Assembly: GCA_964630925.1 (NCBI GenBank)
Contig: CAZVZK010000034.1
Coordinates: 12,525-76,524 of the forward strand
Source of the DNA: RGDT01 sp964630925
GTDB lineage: Bacteria; Planctomycetota; Planctomycetia; Gemmatales; Gemmataceae
Direction: 5' to 3'
DNA: 64,000 nucleotides
Positions 49,525-58,483 of this stretch are shown one piece after another (the stretch's first letter is position 1; each line of letters starts with the position of its first letter). The notes beneath the pieces were generated by a model. It saw only the letters and a list, made by a program, of their open reading frames with translations. It had not been told where the DNA came from and made no database searches. The translations under genes and the position numbers were made by a program.

Positions 49525-51666
49525 TCACCCCTCCGCAACCACCATCGCGTGCAGGTCCAGTCGCGGCACCACGACGGCCCCGCCCTCCATCGCCAACACC
49601 TTCCCCTCCGGCCGGAGCGTCACGCGCTTCGGCCTCTCGCGGAACGCCACGCGGATGCCGTGGATGGGCAGCGTCTCCTCGCGCAGCGGCACCTCCGCCG
49701 ACGGCAGGCCGTGCCCCGCCGCCGTGTTCACGCCGTTGAAGAGATGCACCACCCGCCGCCCCGCCTGTTCCCAGAACGTCGCGTGGACGCACAGCGGCGC
49801 CGTCACCTCGACGGCCGGCCTGGCCCGCGCCGCCCAGTCCATCGCCCGCAGGAACAGCCGACGCTGGTACGGGTAGGCGTAACTCCACAGGGCCGCATCG
49901 AGGCACGCGGCGAGGTACACCACGCGGCCCTTGCCGAACACCCGGCACACCACGCCCGGCAGCGGGGCCGCCTTCCACCCCTCCGGGACGACGCGGCACA
50001 CAACCTCGCCCGGCCCCGGCTCGCCCACCGCCACCAGCGGCCCCTTGAACGTCACGTCGCCCGACGGCACCAGACGCCCGAGCGCCTCGTCCGCCGTCAG
50101 GGGGTGCTTGCCCCACTTCAGCCGCGCCAGGCCGACGCGCTCGCGCCAGTATCCCTCGTCGATGGCGACGGCGAAGTTGCCGTCCAGCTCCACGCGCTTC
50201 GCCGGGGCGGCGGGCCGGCCCTTGTACGACACGCCGAACACGTCCGCGAGGGCGAAGTCCTTCCGCGCCCGGCCTATTTCGTCGCACAGCGACGTATCGC
50301 CCGTGGCCACCAGCCCGCCGCCGGCGCGGACGTACCCGCGCAACGCCGCGCACTGCCTCTCCGACAGCGCCGCCGCCCCCGGCAGCACGACGACGGCGAA
50401 GCGCTTCAGGCGGTCGGCGGTGATGTCGTCATCCGTCAGGAGAGTGACCGGCCGGTGCCCCTCCGTCGCCGCCCGGAACGCACCGAAGGGGTGCGGCAGG
50501 AAGCGCCCGGCGATGTCCTGATAGGAGTGGAATTGCCGAGTCTGCTCGCTGACGAGCATCCCGGCCCACGGCAGCGGCTCCGCGTCGGTCAGCCACGGCT
50601 CGCGCTCCTTCACCGCCGCGAACACCTCGCGTGTCGATTCGCGATGCCCCGGCCACCCCATCGAGTGGGCCGCCACGTTGCCGTAGGTCAGGGCGAGGAA
50701 CGCCCGGGTCATCCGCTCGTGGTGCGGGAAGCTGTCGGTGCCGTAGGGGTTGCCGCGCGACATCAGGTACGGCTCGCTGGCGCACGGCCCGCCGGCGACG
50801 GCACGCAGGTACGCCGCCCCGAACGCCGGGGCGATGCTCGCGCCGAGGTTCGTCTCGTCCAGCCACCACTCCTGCATCGGCAGGTCGATCACCCGGTTGA
50901 GCGACACCGGCATGGCACGCGGCGAGTGCAGGAAATGGCCGTACCGCCCGGCGTTGACCGTCCACGTCATCACCGCCGTGCCGGGCCGCGCCTCGGCGAG
51001 CCGCTTCCTGAGCCGCCGGTAATGCTCGACCAGCCTCTCGCCCCGCCAAACCAGATACTCGCGGTAGGCGATGTCGGCGAGGTCGGACTTCCTCGGCAGC
51101 GCCTTGCCGTACCCCTTCAGGCACGCCGGGCAGTGGCAGATCGGCGGGTGATAGTTGCCGTCGAACGAGAAGCCGTCGAGGTCGTACTCGCGGGCCAGCT
51201 CGGCGCACACCTCGATGAGGTAATCGCCCCACGGGCCGTTGTTGCACCCGGCGCGGGTGCCCAGGTCGTCCTCCCGCGGCGGCGCGAGTTTCGCGTCCGG
51301 CGTGCGCCGCTCGCGCCATTCGGGATGCTCCTTCGCCAGCGCGACGGGCATGAACGGCGGCAGCCCGAGGCTGACGCGCAGGCCGTGCCGGCGGCAGTCG
51401 GCGACGAGGCGTTTGAGCGTGGCGCGTTCGCCGGGCGGCAGGCCGCCGCCGGCGCGGGCCAGGGGGGAGTACGGCCAGCAGGCGTTGGTGTGCATCACCT
51501 GCACGCCCATCGCGGCGAGGGCCGCCGCCTCGCCCGGCGTGCCGAAGCCCATGCGTGTGACTCCGCGCACCCAGGCCAGCGGGTCGGGGGGCGCGGCGGC
51601 GGGCAGCAGGCCCGAGGTGGCCGCGGCGGCGAGGGCGGCCCGGCGTGTGGGGAGGTTGTCGCTCAT
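49525..51666 (-). CDS. Glycoside-hydrolase-like protein with beta-galactosidase trimerisation-type domain
   Basis: 713 residues. A Tat-like start (TRRAALAAAATSGLLPAAA) suggests export. The TIM-barrel-like first half has MHTNACWPYSPLAR, a DGFSFDGNYHPPICHCPACL block and EYLVWRGERLVEHY. The second half resembles the GH42 trimerisation domain (WAGMLVSEQTRQFHSYQDIA, VVVLPGAAALSERQCAALRG). Similar proteins are annotated as hypothetical glycosidases. Likely polysaccharide degradation outside the cytoplasm; the exact bond is unknown. The 189 bases after it (49336-49524) hold no gene. Confidence 0.78.
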   Translation of the reverse strand: MSDNLPTRRAALAAAATSGLLPAAAPPDPLAWVRGVTRMGFGTPGEAAALAAMGVQVMHTNACWPYSPLARAGGGLPPGERATLKRLVADCRRHGLRVSLGLPPFMPVALAKEHPEWRERRTPDAKLAPPREDDLGTRAGCNNGPWGDYLIEVCAELAREYDLDGFSFDGNYHPPICHCPACLKGYGKALPRKSDLADIAYREYLVWRGERLVEHYRRLRKRLAEARPGTAVMTWTVNAGRYGHFLHSPRAMPVSLNRVIDLPMQEWWLDETNLGASIAPAFGAAYLRAVAGGPCASEPYLMSRGNPYGTDSFPHHERMTRAFLALTYGNVAAHSMGWPGHRESTREVFAAVKEREPWLTDAEPLPWAGMLVSEQTRQFHSYQDIAGRFLPHPFGAFRAATEGHRPVTLLTDDDITADRLKRFAVVVLPGAAALSERQCAALRGYVRAGGGLVATGDTSLCDEIGRARKDFALADVFGVSYKGRPAAPAKRVELDGNFAVAIDEGYWRERVGLARLKWGKHPLTADEALGRLVPSGDVTFKGPLVAVGEPGPGEVVCRVVPEGWKAAPLPGVVCRVFGKGRVVYLAACLDAALWSYAYPYQRRLFLRAMDWAARARPAVEVTAPLCVHATFWEQAGRRVVHLFNGVNTAAGHGLPSAEVPLREETLPIHGIRVAFRERPKRVTLRPEGKVLAMEGGAVVVPRLDLHAMVVAEG

Positions 51667-51764
51667 GCCGCGAGCGTATGCCCACGCCTTCCCAGAGTCA
51701 AGGACGCGCCACGGCACGCCCGCTGCATGGATAGAACGAGATTGCCCGATGCGGAGGCAAAGCC

Positions 51765-52229
51765 ATGAGACGAGCGATGTTGCTGTTCGCCCTGGTGGCG
51801 ATGATCGCCGGCGCGCGTGCCGCCGAGCTGCCGGCGGGGGTCAAGGCGGCCCTCGACAAGGCCGACACCCTGCTGGTCTTCTCCCTCGACCCCATCGAGC
51901 CCAAGGAGAAGCCCAAGGGCCACTTCCACGGCTGGAACGTCCTCGGCGTGACCGAGGTCAAGAAGCCGGAGGCACGCAAGGCCCTCCTGGCCGCCCTCCA
52001 CAAGGGCGCCGCCGGCGGCACGGCCGCGAAGAAGTGCTTCGAGCCGCGCCACGGCCTGCGCGCCAAGGTGGGCGATAAGACCTATGACCTCGTCATCTGC
52101 TACGCCTGCGGCTACATGCAGGTCTTCACCGACGACAAGCAGGGCGACAACGTGCTGACCGATAACTCCTCGGCGACGGCACTCGACAAGGTCCTCAAGG
52201 ACGGCAAGGTGCCGCGCCCCGAGAAGTGA
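51765..52229 (+). CDS. Small secreted protein with CFEPRHG motif, paralogue 2
   Basis: 154 residues with a signal peptide (MRRAMLLFALVAMIAGARA); GGAGG precedes the ATG. Shares with the genes at 46079 and 58620 the pattern LDKADTLLVFSLDP, CFEPRHGLRAKVGDK and YDLVICYACGYMQVF. The Cys-x2-Cys at the second motif may bind metal or form a disulphide. Function unknown. It is 57 bases ahead of the AI-2E family gene. Confidence 0.85.
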   Translation: MRRAMLLFALVAMIAGARAAELPAGVKAALDKADTLLVFSLDPIEPKEKPKGHFHGWNVLGVTEVKKPEARKALLAALHKGAAGGTAAKKCFEPRHGLRAKVGDKTYDLVICYACGYMQVFTDDKQGDNVLTDNSSATALDKVLKDGKVPRPEK

Positions 52230-52286
52230 CTCGGCGCGGGGTTTGCTGGCTGATCGGCGGGGCCGACCCCCGCCGAGGGACATGCC

Positions 52287-53390
52287 ATGCAGCGCGACGA
52301 TGGACACGAGGTGCCGGCCCCCCCGCCGTCGTTCGTGGGGAGGGTGCTGTTCGTCGCCGGCGTCGCCGCCCTCTTCCTCGTCTTCCGCGAGGTCATCGAC
52401 GCCCTCGCCCTCCTCTTCGCGGGCGTCCTGCTGGGCCTGTCGCTGCGTGGGCTGGGCGACTTCGTCGCCCGCCACTCCAACCTCGCGCCGCAGGTGGCGA
52501 TGGCCTTGTGCGCCGCCCTCATCGCCGTCGCCCTCGCGGGGGGGCTGTGGTTCTTCGGGGCCGAGGCGGTGCGCCAGCTCGACGACCTCCTCGGCGCCGT
52601 CCGCTCAGCCGAGGCCGAGACCCGCGCCTACCTGAAGGAGCGCGGGTGGGGGAGGCAGATCCTCGAATGGGCCGCCCGCGCCGACTTCACCCCCAACGGC
52701 GCCGGCCTCGTCTCCCGCCTCACCGGCACCCTCAACTTCCTGGCGCAGACGGCGGGCAACACGGTCATCGTGGTGGCGATGGGCCTGTTCATCGCCTTCG
52801 ACCCGGAGTGGTACCGCCTCGGCGCCGTCCACCTCTTCCCGCAGGCGCACCGCGAGCGCGTCGGCGAGGTGCTGTCCACCCTCGCCCGCACCCTCCGCCG
52901 CTGGGTCCGGGGCCGCGTCATCAGCATGTTCGTCGTCGGCGTGCTGACGACCATCGGCCTGTACCTGCTGGGCAGCCCCGCGCCGCTGGCCCTGGGGTTG
53001 TTCACCTTCCTCGTCATCTTCATCCCGTTCTTCGGCCCCATCATCGCCACCATCCCGGCGGCGCTGGCGGCGACGCAGCAGGGGCCGATGGCCGTCGCCT
53101 ACGTCGTGATGCTCTACGTCGGCATCCAGATCGCCGAGGGCTTCCTCCTCGTGCCGTTCATCGACCAGGCCTCGGTCGAGCTGCCGGCGGCCGTCATCAT
53201 CGGGGCGCAGCTGGTGATGGGGGCGCTGCTCGGGGTGATCGGCGTCGTGTTGGCGACGCCGTTCGTCGCGACCGCCGCCGTCCTGGTGCGGATGCTCTAC
53301 GTCGAGGACGTGCTGGGGGAGAAGGCCGGCCTCGGGGCGGAGGTCGGCGCCGACCGCGACGAGGGCGACCCGCACTCGGCGACGGCGTGA
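52287..53390 (+). CDS. AI-2E family transporter
   Basis: 367 residues with about eight helices. Starts with helices at about 17-55 and 67-92, a soluble loop (AEAETRAYLKERGWGRQIL), then VGVLTTIGLYLLGSP, FLVIFIPFFGPIIATIPAAL and GALLGVIGVVLATPFVAT, all usual in this family. Substrates are varied; AI-2 export is not implied. No ligand evidence here. Confidence 0.9.
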   Translation: MQRDDGHEVPAPPPSFVGRVLFVAGVAALFLVFREVIDALALLFAGVLLGLSLRGLGDFVARHSNLAPQVAMALCAALIAVALAGGLWFFGAEAVRQLDDLLGAVRSAEAETRAYLKERGWGRQILEWAARADFTPNGAGLVSRLTGTLNFLAQTAGNTVIVVAMGLFIAFDPEWYRLGAVHLFPQAHRERVGEVLSTLARTLRRWVRGRVISMFVVGVLTTIGLYLLGSPAPLALGLFTFLVIFIPFFGPIIATIPAALAATQQGPMAVAYVVMLYVGIQIAEGFLLVPFIDQASVELPAAVIIGAQLVMGALLGVIGVVLATPFVATAAVLVRMLYVEDVLGEKAGLGAEVGADRDEGDPHSATA

Positions 53391-53409
53391 GACGGCCTCG
53401 GCGGGCGCC

Positions 53410-53438
53410 TTGTAGCGGGTGGGCGTCGAAGATATGCT
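53410..53438 (+). promoter_or_regulatory. Sigma70-type promoter ahead of the frameshifted gene
   Basis: TTGTAG (53410-53415), 17 bases, TATGCT (53433-53438), 42 bases before the ATG at 53481. Intact although its gene looks broken. Confidence 0.5.
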
Positions 53439-53480
53439 GGGCCTGTCGCGAATCCAGCGCCCCTGACGAAGGCGGCCGGG

Positions 53481-54001
53481 ATGAGATTCTTCAAGCCGAC
53501 GCTCCTGAAGCGGCTCCTCTCCGCCAAGAAGGCGATCGCCCGGCCGGCCGCCAGGCAGTTGGACGAGCAGTCGGACGCCTACATCGCCCATCTGAAGGCC
53601 ATCCGCCCGCTGATGCCGAACACCATGCGGGCGGCGATGCGGGGGACGCCCTCGCTCCACGAGCACGGCTCATCCGGGCCGAGGGGTGGGCCGGGCGGCC
53701 ACGGGTGTCCCTCCTCTTGCGGCTCGAAGGCGGCCGCACGCTGGAGCTGCGTTACAGGACGGCGACGGCGGACGCCAGGGACAGCCTGGAGACCGTGCGG
53801 CACGACATCGCGGCGCACCCGGACGAGGGCCTGTTCATCCTCCACGACGAATACGACCATGATGCGAAGGAGATGACCTTCACCCACTCCATCCTCTTCG
53901 GGAACGGCCTGGAGCTGCGGATACGGATGAGGGACATGGCGGCGCGGCTCGGAGAATCCTTCGAGGCCATCGCCACGGCGAGGGGGCAGGTCAGCGCCTG
54001 A
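53481..54001 (+). pseudogene. Frameshifted gene of an unrecognised Gemmataceae family
   Basis: The first frame (MRFFKPTLLKRLLSAKKAIA, DEQSDAYIAHLKAIRPLMPN) runs to about 53661. A one-base loss between CACGA and GCACGG then moves the protein to the next frame: ARLIRAEGWAGRPR, SLLLRLEGGRTLELRYRTAT, HDEYDHDAKEMTFTHSILFG, ending at 54001. Adding one base would give LHDARLIRAEG and an intact protein of about 173 residues. No family recognised. Confidence 0.7.
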
Positions 54002-54036
54002 CCGATGACTGGTCCAACAGCGGAGGGCGTCGGGAC

Positions 54037-54387
54037 GTGGATGCGTGGGAGCCGACCCTGCGGCGGGAGTTCGAGGCCGCCGACGGCTCGTTCCTGATCC
54101 AGCTCCGCTGCGGCCTGGTTTGGGATCGGGACGCATTCGCCCGGCTGGTGACCGCGATGGAGGGCTGTGCGGCCGCCCACGAGGGCCGGGGGTCGGTCGA
54201 GCGGTGGGTGGCGGAGGGGTTCTGGTACGTCGGCTGGTTCGTGCCGCAGTGGTCCGGCCACCCGGCCTTCCCCCGCCCGGAAGCGGAGTATCATCGGCGG
54301 GCGTGCGATCGGCTCCACGACCTGGGGTGGTGGCTGTTTACGGGGCACCACCCCCTGGAAAGCGGAGGCCTTTTCGAGCCGCTCTGA
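54037..54387 (+). CDS. Conserved hypothetical protein
   Basis: 116 residues from GTG at 54037 (VDAWEPTLRREFEAADGSF), 16 bases after AGCGGAGGG. It has FLIQLRCGLVWDRDAF and FWYVGWFVPQWSGHPAFPRP, a Trp-rich pattern, and no transmembrane helix. No named family. The start is only 35 bases after the broken gene. Confidence 0.62.
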   Translation: MDAWEPTLRREFEAADGSFLIQLRCGLVWDRDAFARLVTAMEGCAAAHEGRGSVERWVAEGFWYVGWFVPQWSGHPAFPRPEAEYHRRACDRLHDLGWWLFTGHHPLESGGLFEPL

Positions 54388-54625
54388 GGCCGTCCCGCCC
54401 ACCGTGGCCAGCCCGAGCACGCCCTCATCCGCCCTCCGGCGCGGCCAACCCTGGCCCCTGCCTGCCGCCACAGGTCTGACCTCTGGGAGAGGGGGAAAAG
54501 CGGGTGGAAAGAGGGCGGTGAGGAGGTGGCCGTGGGCGGCCTGCTGCTGCCTCTCGGAGCCGAGGATGTGGGTGGCAAGATCCATGAGGGTGTCTCGGGT
54601 TGAAGGGACAACCTCACCCCCCCGG

Positions 54626-54653
54626 CCCCCCTCTCCGAAACGGCAGAGGGGGG
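54626..54653. other. C/G-run hairpin in the gap 54388-54805
   Basis: CCCCCCTCT (54626-54634) and AGAGGGGGG (54645-54653) form a 9-bp stem. Apart from this and the promoter at 54755, the 418-base gap holds no gene I can support; a leftward frame from 54595 (MDLATHILGSERQQQAAHGH) looks faintly coding but has no homologue I know. Confidence 0.4.
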
Positions 54654-54754
54654 AGCCGTAAGAGCATCGCCTCAGCGGAGGGGTGCTGTGTCCGCCCACA
54701 GGGGCGGCACGGATAGGCGAGTGTCGCGCAGGCGGGATGCCGGCGGGGAGGGGG

Positions 54755-54783
54755 TTGCGGCGGGGCGTTGGCGGCGGTAGGCT
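54755..54783 (+). promoter_or_regulatory. Sigma70-type promoter of MTEAEWLA paralogue 2
   Basis: TTGCGG (54755-54760), 17 bases, TAGGCT (54778-54783), 22 bases before the ATG. Same hexamers as at 48018. Confidence 0.6.
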
Positions 54784-54805
54784 GGCGGCACGGGAGGGAC
54801 GGGGC

Positions 54806-55534
54806 ATGACGGAGGCAGAGTGGCTGGCCTCCGACAGTCCAGGGGTCATGCTCACGGCTCTGTTCGGAGTCCCGGCGTTTGAGGACGATGACGGCCCATT
54901 CCCGGGGACGCCGCCGTCTATCCTGGGGGCCGATAGCCTGAGGAAGCTCCGGCTGTTCGGCTGCGCCTGCTGCCGCCGCGCCTGGGCCCGGCTTCCCGCA
55001 CCCGCTGGCCACCGGGCCGTGGACCTGGCCGAGCGCTACGCCGACGGGCAGGCCGGGTGGGTGTTTGGCTGGGCCAGGCGAGTGTGGATGCAACTGGGCT
55101 TGCAGGGCCAGGCCGAGACGGAGGAAATGGCCGGCCGGTGGCAGGTGAGCAGCCTCGCCTGGGCCCCGTACCACGTGCTGAGTGGCGACCTCAGATGTCT
55201 GATCGATGCGTCCTGGGTGGTGCGCATCCGCCTCGGGGAGAGGGAGGAGGGGCGGAGGCAGGCTAACCTCATCCGCTGTGTCTTCGGCAACCCGCTCCGG
55301 CCCCGCGCCCTTAACCCCGCCTGCCGGACAGCGACCGCCCTTTCCATTGCCCGAGCCGCTTACGACGAGCGCATCCTCCCGAGCGGCCATCTCGACGGCG
55401 CCCGCCTCGCGGTGTTGTCGGACGCCCTGGAGGAGGCGGGCTGCGCCGATGCCGACATCCTCTCGCACCTGCGCTCGCCCGGCCCTCATGTGCGGGGGTG
55501 TTGGGCGTTGGATCTGGTGTTGGGGAAGGTGTGA
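54806..55534 (+). CDS. Gemmataceae MTEAEWLA-type protein, paralogue 2
   Basis: 242 residues. MTEAEWLASDSPGVMLTALF start, then LRKLRLFGCACCRRAWARLP (the Cys-rich block, better kept than in paralogue 1), AERYADGQAG, and the C-terminal AVLSDALEEAGCADADILSH and HVRGCWALDLVLGKV. Middle section differs from paralogue 1 in length and sequence. Function unknown. Confidence 0.82.
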   Translation: MTEAEWLASDSPGVMLTALFGVPAFEDDDGPFPGTPPSILGADSLRKLRLFGCACCRRAWARLPAPAGHRAVDLAERYADGQAGWVFGWARRVWMQLGLQGQAETEEMAGRWQVSSLAWAPYHVLSGDLRCLIDASWVVRIRLGEREEGRRQANLIRCVFGNPLRPRALNPACRTATALSIARAAYDERILPSGHLDGARLAVLSDALEEAGCADADILSHLRSPGPHVRGCWALDLVLGKV

Positions 55535-55579
55535 GGGCGGAGAGACCGGCGGGCTCCTCTATCGAGCTGGGGGCGAGAC

Positions 55580-55698
55580 GCCCAATGGCACTTGAGCTCG
55601 GATGCTTGATGCGAGCGGCTGGGCATGATCCCGCCGTGCGATGCAGACACGGCACGCTGACGCCGTGCCGCTCGCCCAGAGCTCAAGTGCCATTGGGC
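55580..55698. repeat. Long inverted repeat with 19-bp perfect outer arms
   Basis: GCCCAATGGCACTTGAGCT (55580-55598) faces AGCTCAAGTGCCATTGGGC (55680-55698). Further inside, GCGAGCGGC (55611-55619) faces GCCGCTCGC (55667-55675). The 119-base unit would fold into one long hairpin. It begins 45 bases after the paralogue 2 stop. Confidence 0.8.
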
Positions 55699-55754
55699 GG
55701 GGACGCCTGCCCCAGGCCTCCCGCAGGGGCGAGCGGCATGTGGGCAGTTGACTC

Positions 55755-55898
55755 GCGAAAGTGGCCAGGTGACTCGGCGATAGACGGTGCCTCTCGTCCG
55801 CCGGAGGCGAGCCCCGGCGGCCATCGGCACGCGGGGGCACTCACACGGCTTGACCGTCTTCATTTCAAGTTCGTGTGGGGGGCTGCAATGCAATGCAA
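55755..55898. repeat. Inverted copies of the GAGTCACCTG and TGCAATGCAA repeats
   Basis: 55755-55779 is the reverse of the GCCGAGTCACCTG repeat at 46565-46588. 55873-55898 matches the reverse of 9356-9381 at 25 of 26 positions, with TGCAATGCAATGCAA. With the inverted repeat before them they fill the 408-base gap 55535-55942, which has no supported gene. Confidence 0.65.
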
Positions 55899-55942
55899 GT
55901 TGCTCCGCGGCCACCACGCTTCTCCTTTCGCCCCATCCCGCC

Positions 55943-57394
55943 TCACGCCGGCCGCACGCCCGTCGGCGGCGACGGGAAGCCCAGGAACCGTCGCGTCAGC
56001 TCGCCGCCCGACTGCACCAGCTCGCGCAGCGCCCGCCGGAAGTCGTCGTCCGACAGCGGCAGCGGCTCGCCCTTCGCCCCACGCTCCAGGGCCATCAGCG
56101 CCGCACGCCGGAACATCTCCTTGATGAACGCCGGGCTCGCCCCCTCCGTCGCCGCCAGCAGCGGCCCGGCGTCCACCCCCGACATCTCGACGCCGCGCCC
56201 GAAGTGGGCGAACAGCCTCCGCCGGCACTCCAGATCCGGCAGGGGGAAGAAGACCGCCTGATCCACTCGCCCCGGACGCGCCATCAGCGCCGGCTCCAGC
56301 ACCTCGGGCCGGTTCGTCGTCAGCAGGAAGACCACCGCCGCGTCCCCGCCCAGGCCGTCCATCTCGTCCATCAGCTCGTGCAACAGCGGCGCGTGGCGGT
56401 TCTTTCGCCGGTCCGCCGCGATCAGGTCCACGTCCTCCAGCACGACCAGGCTCGGGGCGAACAGCCGCGCCAGACGACAGGCCGTGTTCAGGTGCGCGTA
56501 CTCGCGGCCCGTCAGCAGGACGACCGTCACGCCCGGCACGGCGCGGGCCAGGTGCCGCGTCACCAGCGTCTTGCCGGTGCCCGGCGGCCCGTGCAGCAGG
56601 ACGCCGTGCCGCGCCCCCCGCCCCGCCCGCCGCAGCCCCTCGGCGTGCCAGAAGTGGCCGACGACGTTGCGCTCCAGCACGTCCAGCACCTCGGCCGGCA
56701 GGATGATGTCCCCGCGCGGCACGGCGGGCAGGTCGTGCAGGCGGACGCGGTAATCGCCCGTGTCGCGCTCGCTGGCGTCGATGGAGATCACCGCCCCGCG
56801 ATACGGGCTGTACGCCTGGGCCAGACGCAGCACCTCGGCCAGGGCCGTCTCGGCGGCCTCGCGGGTACGGGCGCCGATGTGGAGGCTCGTCCGCTTCTTC
56901 CCCTTGTGCTCCCCCGACGTGATGAGCAGGACGAACGGCTCCCCGTCAAGCCGGGGCAGGTGCAGCGCGTTGTTCTGGCAAGCCAGGTGCCCGCCGCCCG
57001 GCAGCGGCTCGGCGTCCGCGGAGATCGGCTCCGGCTCATGGGCGGTCGATAGCCAGCCGGCCCCTCCCCCGTCCCCGTCGGTGACCGGCAGGCCGAACGG
57101 GCCCACGGAGGCGCTCGGGCGGATCAGGTTGATGGCCGTCTGGACGTTGATCCGGTCCCCGGCCCGGACCTGGTGCGTGACGACGTGCCAGGTCTTCGCC
57201 GGCGTCCGCAGATGAAGGTAGATCGCCCTACCAACGCTGACCCACCAGGACGAGAGGACGCCGAAGCCCACCCACGCGGCCACGACCAGGATGCCGACGA
57301 GGAACGGCGGCGTGGCCTTCTGGTCGATGAACGACGCCCCGAAGGCCGCCAGCCCCAGCCCCACCAGCACGACCCAGACGACGGCTCGCAGCAT
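55943..57394 (-). CDS. Membrane-anchored AAA ATPase
   Basis: 483 residues from MLRAVVWVVLVGLGLAAF, preceded by GGAGGG. Two helices (about 4-22 and 30-50) anchor it. The AAA domain has Walker A LLHGPPGTGKTL, Walker B LVVLEDVDLI and sensor/Arg-finger VFLLTTNRPEVLEPALMARP then GRVDQ. The N-terminal region between helices and ATPase is unique. Such ATPases remodel or extract proteins at membranes; substrate unknown. FtsH-like protease motif HExxH is absent. Confidence 0.87.
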   Translation of the reverse strand: MLRAVVWVVLVGLGLAAFGASFIDQKATPPFLVGILVVAAWVGFGVLSSWWVSVGRAIYLHLRTPAKTWHVVTHQVRAGDRINVQTAINLIRPSASVGPFGLPVTDGDGGGAGWLSTAHEPEPISADAEPLPGGGHLACQNNALHLPRLDGEPFVLLITSGEHKGKKRTSLHIGARTREAAETALAEVLRLAQAYSPYRGAVISIDASERDTGDYRVRLHDLPAVPRGDIILPAEVLDVLERNVVGHFWHAEGLRRAGRGARHGVLLHGPPGTGKTLVTRHLARAVPGVTVVLLTGREYAHLNTACRLARLFAPSLVVLEDVDLIAADRRKNRHAPLLHELMDEMDGLGGDAAVVFLLTTNRPEVLEPALMARPGRVDQAVFFPLPDLECRRRLFAHFGRGVEMSGVDAGPLLAATEGASPAFIKEMFRRAALMALERGAKGEPLPLSDDDFRRALRELVQSGGELTRRFLGFPSPPTGVRPA

Positions 57395-57451
57395 GGCCGG
57401 CCCTCCCGGCGGGAGGTTATCCCCGCCGGGGCCGCGCGGCAACGCCCCGGC

Positions 57452-58483
57452 TCACCGCCGGGCGATGTAGTAGTAGTTGATCGGGTCGTGGGGCAGCTCC
57501 TCGACGCGCACGTCGGTGAACCCGGCCTCGCCCAGCATCCGCAGGGCCGTCTCCTTGCCCCACGTCGCCCCCAGGCCGGGGCCGCCGCACGCCAGCGACA
57601 CCGACATGCAGTGCATGCACGAGACCGTGTACAGGAACGCCCCCAGCGGGTGCCCGTGGTTGTGCTCCAGACGCGACGACGCCTTGATGTCCTGCATCAG
57701 GAACACCCCGCCGGGGCGCAGCATGCGGGCGATGGCCGCCAGCACCTCCGCGGGCCGCGCCTGGTCGTGGATGGCGTCGAACGCCGTCACCAGGTCGTAG
57801 GCCCCGCCCGCCTCCGCCGCGTCGCCCTGCTCGAAGCGGGCGTTGGCCGGCGCGTCCCGCCGCGCCGCCTCCACCGCCTCGTGGCTCAGGTCGATCCCCC
57901 GCAGCCGGCTCGCCGGGAACAGCCGCGCCAGCTCCTTCACCGCCCGCCCGGCCCCGCACCCCACGTCCAGCACGTCGATGCCGGCCCGCAGCCGATCCGC
58001 CAGCCCCGGCACCAGCGGCAGGATGTGCGCCTCCAGCGCCGCCACCACCGTCTGCCCGCTCTCCTCGGCCATCACCTCGTGGAACCGCCCGTACGCCGCG
58101 TACGGCACCCCCCGCCCGTGCCGGAACGCCTCCAGCACGCGGTCCTCCACCCCGGCCAGCACCGCGAACCACTGCGCCGTCGCCGCCAGGTTGTTCGGGG
58201 ACGCCGCCCGCGTCAGGCACGCCGCGTGCCCCTCCGGCAGCCAGAACGTGGCCCCCTCGGCGTCATGCTCCACGACGCCCGCCAGCACCATCGCCCCGAG
58301 CCATTCGCGCACGTACCGCTCGTTCAGCCCGGCCCGCGCCGCCACGCCGGCCGCCGTCGCAGGCGGCCCGCCGGCCATCGCGTCGAACAGGCCCGACCGG
58401 TGGCCCAGCGACACCATGAGCGCCGCCGCCGCCTCGTTGTACATCCCCATCAGCCGCCCGGCCATCTGCTCCGCGCTCGCCAT
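57452..58483 (-). CDS. SAM-dependent methyltransferase with N-terminal winged-helix domain
   Basis: 343 residues. The N-terminal winged helix (LFDAMAGGPPATAAGVAARA, LNERYVREWLGAMVLAGVVE) is like that of plant-type O-methyltransferases and Rv2258c. The class I core has VLDVGCGAGRAVKELA, GIDLSHEAVEAAR and LVTAFDAIHDQARPAEVLAA. GGVFLMQDIKASS follows. Substrate unknown. It is next to the AAA gene, 57 bases apart on the same strand. Confidence 0.88.
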   Translation of the reverse strand: MASAEQMAGRLMGMYNEAAAALMVSLGHRSGLFDAMAGGPPATAAGVAARAGLNERYVREWLGAMVLAGVVEHDAEGATFWLPEGHAACLTRAASPNNLAATAQWFAVLAGVEDRVLEAFRHGRGVPYAAYGRFHEVMAEESGQTVVAALEAHILPLVPGLADRLRAGIDVLDVGCGAGRAVKELARLFPASRLRGIDLSHEAVEAARRDAPANARFEQGDAAEAGGAYDLVTAFDAIHDQARPAEVLAAIARMLRPGGVFLMQDIKASSRLEHNHGHPLGAFLYTVSCMHCMSVSLACGGPGLGATWGKETALRMLGEAGFTDVRVEELPHDPINYYYIARR

